From Saprospiraceae bacterium (GTDB lineage Bacteria; Bacteroidota; Bacteroidia; Chitinophagales; Saprospiraceae), in NCBI GenBank assembly GCA_016709995.1, contig JADJLQ010000001.1, forward strand, positions 2,886,001-2,950,000: DNA of 64,000 nucleotides, read 5' to 3'. Below are positions 42,998 through 51,741 of this stretch, piece by piece. The notes under the pieces were generated by a model. The model was not told where the DNA came from. It ran no database searches and saw nothing but the letters and a program-made list of their open reading frames with translations. The translations under genes were made by a program, and so were the position numbers. How positions within the stretch are numbered: position 1 is the first letter of the stretch; the number at the start of each line of letters is the position of its first letter.

Positions 42998-43021
42998 CCG
43001 TTTGCTGGTGCAGCCGGCAAA
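42994..43021 (+). promoter_or_regulatory. Dyad overlapping the ABC-F promoter
   Basis: TTTGCCG (42994-43000) and CGGCAAA (43015-43021) are perfect inverted arms; inside them GCTG-gtg-CAGC forms a second stem. The outer left arm overlaps the -7 element, so the dyad could be an operator, while the inner stem would lie at the 5' end of the message. Confidence 0.5.
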
Positions 43022-43041
43022 TATTAACTTCTAAGTGATAC

Positions 43042-44883
43042 ATGCATTACCTTACCCTCGAACGTGCCAGCAAGTCTTTTGGCGAAAAAATATTATTTAA
43101 AGATGTAGACCTGATGATCAATAAAGGTGAAAAAATAGCCCTTATTGCCCCCAACGGCACAGGAAAAAGTTCTCTGCTCAGGATGATAGCAGGGATAGAC
43201 AAACCGGAGGGCGAACTGGCTACTTTTCTTCTTTCAAAAAATGTCAAAGTGGCATTTCTGGATCAGGACCCAAATTTTGATCCCGAATCATCTGTCATCG
43301 ATAGTGTGCTGGATGCCGATGTACCGGCCATCAAAGCGGTCAAAAAATATGAATTGGCCCAGCTGCATGCTACCGAAAACCCAAAGGATCTCGAAGAAGC
43401 TTTGCACGAAATGGATCTGCATAAGGCCTGGGATATTGAATCCAAAGTCAAGGAAATCCTGTTCAAACTCAACCTTCAAAACCTGGAGCAAAAAGTAAAA
43501 ACGCTCTCAGGGGGACAAGTCAAAAGACTCGCGCTGGCACATGTATTGCTAGCTCAGGCGGATCTGATCATCCTCGACGAACCCAGCAATCACCTGGATA
43601 TGGACATGATCGAATGGTTGGAAGAATACCTCAGCCAGGATTCGTTAACCGTGCTGATGGTGACCCACGACAGGTATTTTCTGGACAATGTATGTGACAC
43701 TATCCTCGAATTGCATAATGAGACCTTGTATCGGTACAAAGGCAATTATTCTGAGTTTTTGGAGAAAAAAGAACTCATGCTCGAAAACGATCAAATCCGA
43801 CATGATAAACTCAAACAACTTTATAAGCAGGAGCTCAACTGGGTACGAAGACAGCCCAAAGCCAGAACCACCAAAGCTAAAAGCCGAGTGGATAAATTTA
43901 ATGTGATAGAGACTGCCCTCAATGCCCGGCGTGAAGATCAAAAATTGAAACTTGAATTTTCCTCAGCCCGGTTGGGTAGTAAAATCCTCGAACTGAATTA
44001 TATCAACAAAGCATTTAATGGAGTCACTTTGATCAAAGACTTCCATTACATATTTAAAAAAGGCGAACGCATCGGCATCGTCGGACCCAATGGGGCTGGC
44101 AAATCTACATTGCTCAATATTCTTATGGGCCAGTTGCAGCCTGATCATGGTAAAATCGTACGAGGCTCGACCGTAAAGTTTGCTTATTACGAACAGGCAG
44201 GTATGCAGTTTGATGAAGATAAACGAGTGATCGATGTAATCCGCGATATCGCAGACAATTGGAAGCAACCTGACGGCTCCGTGATCGGGGTAGCACAACT
44301 ACTCGAACGATTTATGTTTGACAGAAAAAAACAGCAGGTATTTGTCAGCCAGATCAGTGGGGGTGAAAAGAGAAGATTGTATTTATTGACCATCCTCATG
44401 CAGCAACCTAATTTCCTGATACTCGATGAGCCGACCAATGACCTGGACATATTTACACTACAAGTGATCGAACAATACCTGGCGGAGTACCCCGGATGCC
44501 TGATCATTGTGTCACACGACCGGTTTTTCCTGGACAAAGTGGTGGATCATCTTTTTATTTTCGAGGGAGAAGGTGTCATCCGGGATTATAATGGCAATTA
44601 CACACAATATCGTCTCGAACAAGAATCTAAAAAATATGATGATCTTAAACCAAAAGAATCTGCTTCCAATAGCGGCAAACAAGATCGCGAAGCCCAAAAA
44701 AATATAAGTCGAATCGAAAAACAAATCGAGCAACTCACTAAAAAGAAGAAGGAAATCCAGGCAAGATTTGAAAATCCTGATATTAAGACAGACGACCTCA
44801 TCAAGTGGTCCGCTGAGATAAAAGAAGTCGAGAGCCAGCTAGAGTTGAAAGAGGATGAATGGTTGTCGTTGAGTGAAGGGTAG
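43042..44883 (+). CDS. ABC-F family ATPase, Uup type
   Basis: This 613-residue soluble protein has two ABC domains and no membrane segment. Walker A loops are APNGTGKSS (about 35-43) and GPNGAGKST; signature loops are LSGGQVKRLALAHVLL and ISGGEKRRLYLL; Walker B blocks are LIILDEPSNHLDMDM and FLILDEPTNDLDIFT. The ABC-F linker between the domains (about 235-310) and a C-terminal coiled coil (NISRIEKQIEQLTKKKKEI onward) match Uup. Such proteins act on ribosomes or on branched DNA and translation stress; some relatives give antibiotic protection. It has its own promoter with an unusual dyad. Confidence 0.92.
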   Translation: MHYLTLERASKSFGEKILFKDVDLMINKGEKIALIAPNGTGKSSLLRMIAGIDKPEGELATFLLSKNVKVAFLDQDPNFDPESSVIDSVLDADVPAIKAVKKYELAQLHATENPKDLEEALHEMDLHKAWDIESKVKEILFKLNLQNLEQKVKTLSGGQVKRLALAHVLLAQADLIILDEPSNHLDMDMIEWLEEYLSQDSLTVLMVTHDRYFLDNVCDTILELHNETLYRYKGNYSEFLEKKELMLENDQIRHDKLKQLYKQELNWVRRQPKARTTKAKSRVDKFNVIETALNARREDQKLKLEFSSARLGSKILELNYINKAFNGVTLIKDFHYIFKKGERIGIVGPNGAGKSTLLNILMGQLQPDHGKIVRGSTVKFAYYEQAGMQFDEDKRVIDVIRDIADNWKQPDGSVIGVAQLLERFMFDRKKQQVFVSQISGGEKRRLYLLTILMQQPNFLILDEPTNDLDIFTLQVIEQYLAEYPGCLIIVSHDRFFLDKVVDHLFIFEGEGVIRDYNGNYTQYRLEQESKKYDDLKPKESASNSGKQDREAQKNISRIEKQIEQLTKKKKEIQARFENPDIKTDDLIKWSAEIKEVESQLELKEDEWLSLSEG

Positions 44884-45211
44884 TTGGTAGCCCGGTGTCA
44901 ACTAACTTAAGATTCAATTGGTCACATATTATATCTATACTCTTAAAAAAAACAAACCTAACGATTAGGCATTTTGGCTGAGTAAGGAGGCACCATGTGA
45001 AAAGGATTTATAATCAATACGGGTAAAAATGGTATGGATTAAAAGTAGGTGCGCGACTTTGAAATATTGATAAGAAACATGCGGTAATTTTGAATTGGTA
45101 GATCTGCAATAATTGCTTCTTATTGGGTCGTTGCAGTTCTTTCATTACTGATATCAGATTAACTTTATTATCGAAAAAAATTCCTTATACATTTCTTTAA
45201 ATAAAAAAATT
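44884..45211. other. Intergenic region, 328 bp, nothing recognised
   Basis: This is the AT-rich space between the ABC-F and TfoX-N genes. A weak AGTTG...CAACT inverted repeat follows the ABC-F stop without a T-run. No gene, RNA or repeat is supported. Confidence 0.6.
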
Positions 45212-45538
45212 ATGGCTTCTGACCAAAAATTCGTAGACTTTGTAACAGATCAAATAGAAAAAGCCGGTGTCATCACTGCTGTGAAAATGTTTGGAGAATA
45301 TGCTATCTATTCCGATGAAAAAATATTCGGACTGATCTGCGATAATAAATTATTCATCAAGCCGACTGTGGCAGGCAGGGCCTTTATAGGCAAAGTAATA
45401 GAGGCACCAGCCTACCCTGGGGCCAAACCTAGCTTTTTGATTGAAGATGCATTAGAAGACAGAACCTGGTTGAGCGAGCTGGTCAGGGTCACTGTGAAAG
45501 AATTGCCAATGCCAAAACCTAAGAAAAAGAAGAAATAG
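45212..45538 (+). CDS. TfoX N-terminal domain protein
   Basis: This 108-residue protein is a stand-alone TfoX/Sxy N-terminal domain: KFVDFVTDQIEKAGVITAVKMFGEYAIYSDEKIFGLICDNKLFIKPT, with the M-F-G-x-Y hallmark, then AYPGAKPSFLIEDALED and a basic lysine tail (PKPKKKKK). In gamma-proteobacteria TfoX controls competence, but isolated N-terminal domains are widespread and their role is unknown; the basic tail suggests nucleic-acid contact. It is monocistronic and followed by a canonical promoter facing an empty region. Confidence 0.88.
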   Translation: MASDQKFVDFVTDQIEKAGVITAVKMFGEYAIYSDEKIFGLICDNKLFIKPTVAGRAFIGKVIEAPAYPGAKPSFLIEDALEDRTWLSELVRVTVKELPMPKPKKKKK

Positions 45539-45558
45539 ATTTGGTGATATCATTAAAA

Positions 45559-45587
45559 TTGATTGGATAAAAAACCTTGTACCTTTG
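45559..45587 (+). promoter_or_regulatory. Orphan promoter facing a gene-free region
   Basis: TTG (45559-45561), an 18-bp spacer and TACCTTTG (45580-45587) give a near-ideal Bacteroidota promoter. No gene on this strand begins within 600 bp downstream. Confidence 0.6.
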
Positions 45588-45593
45588 TAAGAG

Positions 45594-46057
45594 AACTCAA
45601 TGGTATTTGAACTTTGTAAGCAGGTAATAAGGCTTTAGATCTTATTCTATTAATTTATCTCCAGTTATTACATTCCATTTTAACTTCGACTTGTGTTAAA
45701 GTCCATGCCTTGCACAATTCACCTTTAGTGGTTCAATGACCAGCTATCCTGGCTAATCAAATAGCCAAAAAATAAATAATAATTCCAGCCCTTTTAACTT
45801 AAAAAATAATTCTTACTCAATTGTTCTATCCCCGCCTTTTTATAAATAAACTGCAGGTTCTGGACAATGAGGTGTTAACAATATTTCATTACATAATAAG
45901 CCAATATCACTGGCGTTAATTGGATATGTTTCGATTATACTAATAAGTTCTTTTAAAAAAAATAACATTGGTATTTACATTATAGTATTATTCAAACTAT
46001 CCACTTATTTCCTTTATGCGATTATTATTTAGAGCAAGGTACCTGCTCCATTTTTTT
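45594..46057 (+). ncRNA. Candidate untranslated transcript (speculative)
   Basis: The stretch runs from the expected start site of the orphan promoter to the T-run of a terminator-like hairpin, about 460 nt. The longest plus-strand open frames in it are very short. It contains the hairpin GGCTA-ATCAAA-TAGCC (45751-45766). It does not resemble tmRNA, RNase P RNA or SRP RNA to my eye. The boundaries are inferred from signals only. Confidence 0.3.
46032..46057 (+). terminator. Terminator-like hairpin with T-run in gene-free region
   Basis: GAGCA (46032-46036) and TGCTC (46044-46048) form a short stem around AGGTACC, followed by CA and seven T residues (46051-46057). The stem is only 5 bp, so activity is uncertain. 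Confidence 0.4.
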
Positions 46058-46235
46058 ATTATTACTCTGTAAAAAACTATTTGCTCTGGAAGCATAAAGT
46101 AAATTCTGGTATCGCATAGTAAAATTGTAACCAGGAGTATACATCCACTTTTGTATGTTAAAAATGAGCATTCCAAACATGGTAGGGCTTTGCCATCGCT
46201 AAATATTTAATTAACAAAATAAAATATAACTATCC

Positions 46236-46865
46236 ATGAACAAAATTCAAAATTCATTTTATGTCATAGGCTTATGCCTTATTCTGAATGCATGTGTGCA
46301 TGAAAGTATAGAAGCAGTGAGCACCGGGCCATACAATTTTAATCCAATGAAAACCACAGTGAGCTGGACTGCTTATAAATACACTTCCAAATTGGGAGTC
46401 AGTGGAGATCTGCCTGATATCATCTTCAAACCAAGTATAAAAAGTGTGGAAGATCAAAAAGATATAAAAAATATTTTAACTGATTTTCAATTTGAATCCG
46501 AACCCAATTTGATCAAGGGCGAAGCTACCTCGTTGCGAAATCAAAATATACAAACCTATTTTTTTAATAAACTGAGCTCTAAAAAAATATCCGCAAAGGT
46601 ACTTTCTATCAAAAGTACAAATACAGAAGGCGGGCTACTAAGTTTAGAATTAATTTTTAATGGAGTGAAAAAAATATATGATGCTAATTATTCCATCATA
46701 GATAATACAATAGAACTCAGGTGCCATCTTGAACTGGCTGACTTTGATGCCATGAATGCGCTGAACGCACTTCATGATCAGGTAGGCGATCTTCATCAGG
46801 GCCCGGACGGAATACCTATGACCTGGCCTGATGTGGATATCCTGGTAGTTTCTGAATTGGATTGA
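46236..46865 (+). CDS. YceI-like domain lipoprotein
   Basis: This 209-residue product has a lipoprotein signal (LCLILNAC, Cys at about residue 20). TVSWTAYKYTSKLGVSGDLPDIIF near residue 39, the two central strands, and a final LRCHLELADFDAMNALNALHDQ segment fit the lipocalin-like YceI fold, which binds isoprenoid or amphiphilic ligands in the periplasm. It diverges from usual YceI in lacking the GTHSFxGxF core spelling, so the assignment is good but not certain. It follows the 697-bp empty region. Confidence 0.75.
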   Translation: MNKIQNSFYVIGLCLILNACVHESIEAVSTGPYNFNPMKTTVSWTAYKYTSKLGVSGDLPDIIFKPSIKSVEDQKDIKNILTDFQFESEPNLIKGEATSLRNQNIQTYFFNKLSSKKISAKVLSIKSTNTEGGLLSLELIFNGVKKIYDANYSIIDNTIELRCHLELADFDAMNALNALHDQVGDLHQGPDGIPMTWPDVDILVVSELD

Positions 46866-46989
46866 TCCAGCCCTTTACAGATGGGACATCATTACGGAAA
46901 TTTGCTGTCTCCTGCCTACATAAGAAATTTACAATTCAAGAAATGTTTTACAAAATGGTTATTATTGTCCATCAAATAAAATAAAAATC

Positions 46990-47820
46990 ATGAAAAAGAT
47001 ACTCTTTAGCCTGGTGGTGATGATATCCTCCTACTTTTTAACCCAAGCCCAGGACAATATCGGCGTACAATTATATAGCTTCCGTAACCAATTCAAGACT
47101 GATGTCCCTGGTACTTTGGCTGCTATCGAAAAAATGGGATTTAAATATATAGAAGGAGGAGACAGCTATGGCATGCCAATCAAAGACATCAAGCTGCTCC
47201 TCGACAAAAGCAAATTTAAAGTGGTCAGCATACAAGCTGATTACAATGAGCTGGAGAAAGACCCGGCACAATTTATAGAAAAAGCCAATGCTTACGGCGC
47301 GACTTATGTCATGTGCGCCTGGATACCCCACCCAGAAGCTCCTCTGACCATCGAGCTTGCCAAAGCTGCGGTCAGGGTATTTAACGATGCCGGCAAAGTA
47401 TTGGCAGCAAAAGGCATAAAATTAGTCTATCATGCCCATGGATATGAATTTGCGCCGTATGAAGGAGGCACCATCTATGATTATATGATGAAAAACATGG
47501 ACCCCCGATATGCCAATTTTGAAATGGATATATTCTGGATGAAACATCCGGGGCAGGATCCGGTGGCATTGTTTAGCAAATATCCGGGCAGGTATCCTTT
47601 GGTACACCTCAAGGATAGATTGCCCGGGACTCCCGGCAATATGTTGGGCAGAGCTGATGTAGAGACCAATGTCGTACTGGGCACGGGTGATCTGGGTATC
47701 AAAGAAATATACCGCGCAGGCAAAAAAGCAGGTGTGAAGTATTTCTTTATCGAAGACGAATCATCCAGATCTATGGATCAAGTGCCTCAAAGCCTGGCTT
47801 ATTTAAAAGACCTGCATTAG
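46990..47820 (+). CDS. Sugar phosphate isomerase/epimerase family TIM-barrel, secreted
   Basis: This 276-residue protein has a signal peptide (residues 1-20, ending TQAQ). Its xylose-isomerase-like TIM barrel starts NIGVQLYSFRNQFKTDVPGTLAAIEKMGFKYIEGG. Metal-binding positions appear in LVYHAHGYEF, ANFEMDIFWM, PLVHLKDRLP and YFFIEDESSR. Exported members are common in Bacteroidota and work on keto- or oligosaccharide intermediates, sometimes beside DUF1080 proteins. Its end overlaps by 4 bp the end of the convergent LacI-family gene. Substrate unknown. Confidence 0.87.
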   Translation: MKKILFSLVVMISSYFLTQAQDNIGVQLYSFRNQFKTDVPGTLAAIEKMGFKYIEGGDSYGMPIKDIKLLLDKSKFKVVSIQADYNELEKDPAQFIEKANAYGATYVMCAWIPHPEAPLTIELAKAAVRVFNDAGKVLAAKGIKLVYHAHGYEFAPYEGGTIYDYMMKNMDPRYANFEMDIFWMKHPGQDPVALFSKYPGRYPLVHLKDRLPGTPGNMLGRADVETNVVLGTGDLGIKEIYRAGKKAGVKYFFIEDESSRSMDQVPQSLAYLKDLH

Positions 47821-48863
47821 TGATGGTGAGCTGATTTTTTCATGGACGATTCACGGACAACGAGCTCAGTCTCTAATTTTATGGTGGCGTAGTCCTTCTC
47901 CGTCCATTTTAGCCGATGATGATCTATGATGAGCCGGGCGGCATGCTTGCCGATTTCAAATCCCGGATTGATCAACGTAGATAGATTGGGTTCAATAATA
48001 GTGGTGATGGGATCATTGTTAAATCCAAGCACGGCTAATTGCTCCGGCACCTTGATACCTACTTTTTTGCAATATTGTACTATTGCGACGGCCATATTAT
48101 CGTTTGTACACCAGATGGCATCCGGAGGTTCTGACAAGGACAATAATTGACGGGCAGCCATCACACCTTCTTCGTTGCTCTTGGTTTCACATTCATAGAT
48201 ATACCGCTTATCTACTTTTATCCCATGATCCTTAAGTGCTTTACTATAACCTTCTATCCGTTCTCTATAGTTTTCGCGATGCCTTTGACCTGACAAATGC
48301 GCGATTCTTTTACAACCCTGATCAATCAAATGTTGAGTCGCCATATAGGCTGCTTTAAAATTATCTATCAGTACCCGGTGGCTTTTGATAGCGTCAGGTG
48401 GGACTCTATCTGCGAAAACCACAGGTATATGATTTTTAAAAAAAGGTTTAAAATGATTGTAATCCAGGGTCTCCATAGCCAGGGACACAATCAAACCACT
48501 GACCCTGCTGTTGAGTAAGGCCTGAGCATTGTGCACTTCATCCAGATATCGGTCATGTGACTGCAGGATGATGACATTCATGCCTTTATTAGAAGCCTCT
48601 TCTTCGACTCCACTGATGATCTGTGCATGAAAATTGCGATTGATCCAGGTAGTGATGACCCCTATATTATTGCTCGTGGCCTGGCGAAGACTGGCAGCAA
48701 GATCATTGGGCACATAGTTGCGCTTTTTAGCCAGTTTTGTAATAGCTTTGATTTTATCAGCACTGATACTTTTATGGCCTTTCAGTGCCCGGGATATCGT
48801 CGAAGGGGATACGCCCATCTCAGTGGCCAGATCATAAATAGTAACGTGGGTCTTTTTTCTCAA
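47817..48863 (-). CDS. LacI/GalR family transcriptional regulator
   Basis: This 348-residue repressor begins with the helix-turn-helix VTIYDLATEMGVSPSTISRALKGHKSIS (residues 8-35) and hinge helix VPNDLAASLRQATSNNIGVI, followed by a periplasmic-binding-protein-like sensor (residues 65-340) for a sugar. The start codon is TTG. CAAATTTA at 48887-48894 reads as a TAnnTTTG element on the minus strand. A palindromic LacI-type site lies about 240 bp upstream at 49104-49117, so it may control itself or a target beyond. The convergent isomerase is a likely regulon member by context only. Confidence 0.93.
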   Translation of the reverse strand: MRKKTHVTIYDLATEMGVSPSTISRALKGHKSISADKIKAITKLAKKRNYVPNDLAASLRQATSNNIGVITTWINRNFHAQIISGVEEEASNKGMNVIILQSHDRYLDEVHNAQALLNSRVSGLIVSLAMETLDYNHFKPFFKNHIPVVFADRVPPDAIKSHRVLIDNFKAAYMATQHLIDQGCKRIAHLSGQRHRENYRERIEGYSKALKDHGIKVDKRYIYECETKSNEEGVMAARQLLSLSEPPDAIWCTNDNMAVAIVQYCKKVGIKVPEQLAVLGFNNDPITTIIEPNLSTLINPGFEIGKHAARLIIDHHRLKWTEKDYATIKLETELVVRESSMKKSAHHH

Positions 48864-49103
48864 GGTTGTTTTTCGGTTTGGAAATACAAATTTAAATTTA
48901 ATAGCACAGCCATCTACATTTAATGCAGCTAAAATAGACTTTCAGTTAAAATTTTTCAATCTTTAATATCATCCTGTTCCTTCGTAATAAAACTTATTGG
49001 AACGATATATTTACAGGATTTTGTATGGAAATGTATGTTTGTGGCCGGCTCGCCGCCAATTAGGTGTTTAACTTCTTTCGGAAAAATTTTTTCAAAAAAT
49101 AAA

Positions 49104-49117
49104 CGCAATCGATTGCG
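49104..49117. promoter_or_regulatory. LacI-family operator palindrome
   Basis: CGCAATCGATTGCG is a perfect 14-bp palindrome with the central CG and CGxAA/TTxCG half-sites typical of LacI/GalR operators. It lies between the LacI-family gene and the TolB-like gene, and the LacI product 240 bp away is the natural candidate to bind it. Confidence 0.7.
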
Positions 49118-49231
49118 CATTAACATTTAATATAATATTTTTACGCTCATATCCTAAAATTCCCTGAATGATTGGATTGTTTTACTCAATCTAATGACCT
49201 GAATTTTTAAACAGTTGAAAACATAACCTGT

Positions 49232-49498
49232 ATGAAACACCAATCTATCGTAATATGTAACTTTCAGATGATTCGCTTAGTCACCTCCGCATATTGGGCA
49301 TCTATGCAATGTCCAGAATCAGGCACTAGAAAAGTATATCATCAGGGTTTGAATACAGACTACCAATCCTGCAATCTGGGTATATATCAATGCGACATCA
49401 TCTAAACATACGGCCCCAACTACTTCAGTACAACCCGGACAGATATTAAGAATGTCAATGAAGAAATCATATTGAAACAATTGCCGGGTGACAACTAG
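49232..49498 (+). pseudogene. Possible decayed ORF of unknown origin
   Basis: An ATG-initiated frame of 57 codons with four Cys residues is stopped by TAA at 49403, then stays open in the same frame for another 31 codons to TAG at 49496. No family is recognised. It lies about 115 bp downstream of the LacI-type operator. It may be chance. Confidence 0.2.
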
Positions 49499-49614
49499 GA
49501 TATCATACATTTTTTATATCATTAGGGCTATTCTGAATCGATGGCGTAAAACCCAAAAAACAGGATAGCCTGATTTTTTTAAATTACAAATCAAATCAAT
49601 TAATTGTTTTTATT

Positions 49615-51156
49615 ATGAATAGAAAAGTTTTTATTTGTTTAGCTTTCTTGTTTTCTATGATGGAAGTTACCACAGGACAATCTATGATCGGAGTATTTGA
49701 CACTGCAGTGGATGTAGGCAATCCTAAATTGAAAGGAAGCTCTTCTTATGATGCTGCCAAACAAGAATATACACTAAAAGGTGCCGGTTACAATATCTGG
49801 TTTAACCGGGATGAATTTCATTATCTGGCCACCCGGATACAAGGTGATTTTATAGTAACTGCTGATTTTGAATTCCCAAAGGCAGGCGTGGAGGGTCATC
49901 GCAAATTTGGCTGGATGGTCAGACAGACGCTCCAGGAGGATGCAGCCCACCTGACTGCGACCATGCATGGCGATGGACTCACTGTCACGCAATGGCGCGT
50001 CATGCGTGGTGCATTTATGCGTGACCCACAAGATGAACTATTTTTCCCTAAAAAGAAAGTACGCACCATTCAACTAGAGCGCAGAGGAAAAGTATATACC
50101 ATGCGCGTAGCAAATGCCGGCGAACCACTACAATCCTCTGGTTCTGTCACCATGGATAATATCGGGGATAATCCATACATAGGACTTTTCGTAGGCTCAC
50201 ACAATCCTGATGTAATAGAAGAAGTCCGTATTTGGAATGTCCGGGTAGATCGAGTCATGCCTATCAATTTTAATTTTAATGGAGCTGATTCGATCGGCAG
50301 TAGATTGGAGGTCATGGATGTATTTTCAGGCAAGCGCCAGGTGGTTTATGAAAGCCAGGTTCGATTTGAAGCCCCTAACTGGATGCCTGATGGAAACAAA
50401 CTACTGTATAATAGCAAGGGGGGAATCTACACTGTTCCCATCAATGGCAATGCAATGCCTACAAAACTTAATACTGATTTTGTACAACGCAATAACAATG
50501 ATCATGTCATCTCATTTGACGGCAAAATGTTAGGAGTAAGCTCTTCCCGGCAGGGTATGTTTGGCGGTGGATCTACTATCTATGTATTACCCCTGGCAGG
50601 TGGAACTCCAAAATTAGTGACGGAGAAAACCCCATCGTATCTTCATGGTTGGGCTGCAAATAACAAAGAAGTATATTATGTTGGTCGGCGAGATACTGCT
50701 CGCAACTCCCCGTACCATGTGTACAAAGCCAATATCGACAACGGCATAGAGACACAACTCACTAATTTCAAATTTGGCCATGTTGATGGTCCCGAAGGCT
50801 CACCTGACGGCCAGTGGGTGTATTATAATGGCAACCAAACGGGCACCATGCAACTCTATAGAATGAAGCCTGATGGTTCCGGTATTGAGCAATTAACTTT
50901 CGATCAATACAACAATTGGTTTCCACATATATCACCTGATAATAAATGGATAGCTTATATCTCCTTTACAGATGATATCGATCCTACCCAACATCCGGGC
51001 AATAAGTCAGTTACTTTAAAACTTATGCCGGTCAGTGGAGGTGCTCCAAGAGCTATTGCTTATTTATATGGTGGCCAGGGCACGATCAATACTCCTTCAT
51101 GGTCACCAGACAGCAAAAAAATCGCTTTTGTAAGTTATTCGGGCCGACCAAAATAA
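49615..51156 (+). CDS. Secreted TolB-like beta-propeller protein with N-terminal lectin-like domain
   Basis: This 513-residue product starts with a signal peptide ending TTGQ. Residues about 25-210 form a concanavalin-like (DUF1349/laminin-G-like) sandwich, with GDFIVTADFEFPKAGVEGHRKFGWMVRQ and GLFVGSHNPDVIEEVRIWNVRV. Residues about 215-510 form a PD40/TolB propeller with repeated blades such as APNWMPDGNKLLYNSKGGIYTVPI and GSPDGQWVYYNGNQTGTMQLYRMKPDGSG. It probably binds glycans or proteins in the periplasm; no enzyme active site is seen. A strong terminator follows. Confidence 0.8.
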   Translation: MNRKVFICLAFLFSMMEVTTGQSMIGVFDTAVDVGNPKLKGSSSYDAAKQEYTLKGAGYNIWFNRDEFHYLATRIQGDFIVTADFEFPKAGVEGHRKFGWMVRQTLQEDAAHLTATMHGDGLTVTQWRVMRGAFMRDPQDELFFPKKKVRTIQLERRGKVYTMRVANAGEPLQSSGSVTMDNIGDNPYIGLFVGSHNPDVIEEVRIWNVRVDRVMPINFNFNGADSIGSRLEVMDVFSGKRQVVYESQVRFEAPNWMPDGNKLLYNSKGGIYTVPINGNAMPTKLNTDFVQRNNNDHVISFDGKMLGVSSSRQGMFGGGSTIYVLPLAGGTPKLVTEKTPSYLHGWAANNKEVYYVGRRDTARNSPYHVYKANIDNGIETQLTNFKFGHVDGPEGSPDGQWVYYNGNQTGTMQLYRMKPDGSGIEQLTFDQYNNWFPHISPDNKWIAYISFTDDIDPTQHPGNKSVTLKLMPVSGGAPRAIAYLYGGQGTINTPSWSPDSKKIAFVSYSGRPK

Positions 51157-51176
51157 TAATACAATATTGAACATAT

Positions 51177-51214
51177 AAAAAGTCAGCAAATACCCAAATT
51201 TGCTGACTTTTTTT
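51177..51214 (+). terminator. Strong intrinsic terminator after TolB-like gene
   Basis: Perfect stem AGTCAGCAAA (51181-51190) and TTTGCTGACT (51199-51208), extendable by flanking A and T residues, with an 8-nt loop and a T-run. The A-run on the left means it could also serve the convergent PPOX gene. Confidence 0.88.
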
Positions 51215-51245
51215 TGAGGCAAATTCCTATCGATGCATCAAGTTT

Positions 51246-51686
51246 TTACTCAGGACTCTCAAACCTTCCGGTCTTCTTATTCAATTTTATTTTAAATATT
51301 ACTGCAGGCGTATTGTTTTGAGCCAGATTCGCATGCACTGGCAATGCTGTTTTGCTTGTGAGTAAGGGTTTAAACTTATTAATCAGCTTGTACATGGCTG
51401 TGCTCCGCTCGGTCTCATTTATTATTTCTTCATATTCGCCCCAGGCGATTACACTTTGCCAGTCCACCATGCTGTGCATATGATCTACTTCAAAACAAAC
51501 CGATGGATTCTTACGCATCATTTCTAACTTCGTGCCTTCTGCAGAATGAGCATAGATACAATCTTCATCATAGACATAGGTCACAGGCACCACATAAGTA
51601 ATCAAATCGGCATGACAACCGATGCGTCCGATCAATTCCTTTTGCAATACATCTTCGATCTGGTGTGGAGTCAACAATCCTAACAT
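51246..51686 (-). CDS. Pyridoxamine 5'-phosphate oxidase-fold flavin protein (Nim-like)
   Basis: This 146-residue protein of the FMN-binding split-barrel fold shows LGLLTPHQIEDVLQKELIGRIGCHADLITYVVPVTYVYDEDCIYAHSAEGTK, with the RIGC/VVPVxY blocks of the Pyridox_ox_2/NimA-like group, then CFEVDHMHSMVDWQSVIAWG. These proteins reduce nitro compounds or quinones, or bind F420/FMN with unknown activity. It lies 55 bp downstream of the DUF892 gene on the same strand, so the two may be co-transcribed in a stress group. Confidence 0.88.
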   Translation of the reverse strand: MLGLLTPHQIEDVLQKELIGRIGCHADLITYVVPVTYVYDEDCIYAHSAEGTKLEMMRKNPSVCFEVDHMHSMVDWQSVIAWGEYEEIINETERSTAMYKLINKFKPLLTSKTALPVHANLAQNNTPAVIFKIKLNKKTGRFESPE

Positions 51687-51741
51687 TTTTTTTGCATAAT
51701 TTTTACTTTACTTCAAAGTCACTTTATTGCCTTAGCTAACA

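Larger units (their letters stand above)
45539..46235. other. Gene-free region, 697 bp
   Basis: The sequence is markedly richer in A/T than its surroundings. The recognisable content is the orphan promoter, two hairpins and the leader of the YceI-like gene. No coding remnant is recognised. Confidence 0.6.
48864..49614. other. Long gene-poor region, 751 bp, with LacI-type operator
   Basis: This divergent region between lacI and the TolB-like gene holds a perfect 14-bp operator palindrome, a TATGTTTG promoter-like element at 49034-49041, and an open frame of 57 codons at 49232-49405 that continues for 31 more codons after an in-frame TAA. No known gene is recognised. It may mark a lost gene. 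Confidence 0.55.

Noticed and set aside
45751..45766. Hairpin GGCTA-ATCAAA-TAGCC followed by an A-run as a terminator
   Set aside because: The A-run follows on the plus strand, so U residues would precede, not follow, the hairpin on the minus strand; polarity is wrong for both.
49319..49510. Minus-strand open frame of 63 codons in the gene-poor region
   Set aside because: No start context, no recognised family, and it is antisense to an equally weak plus-strand frame.
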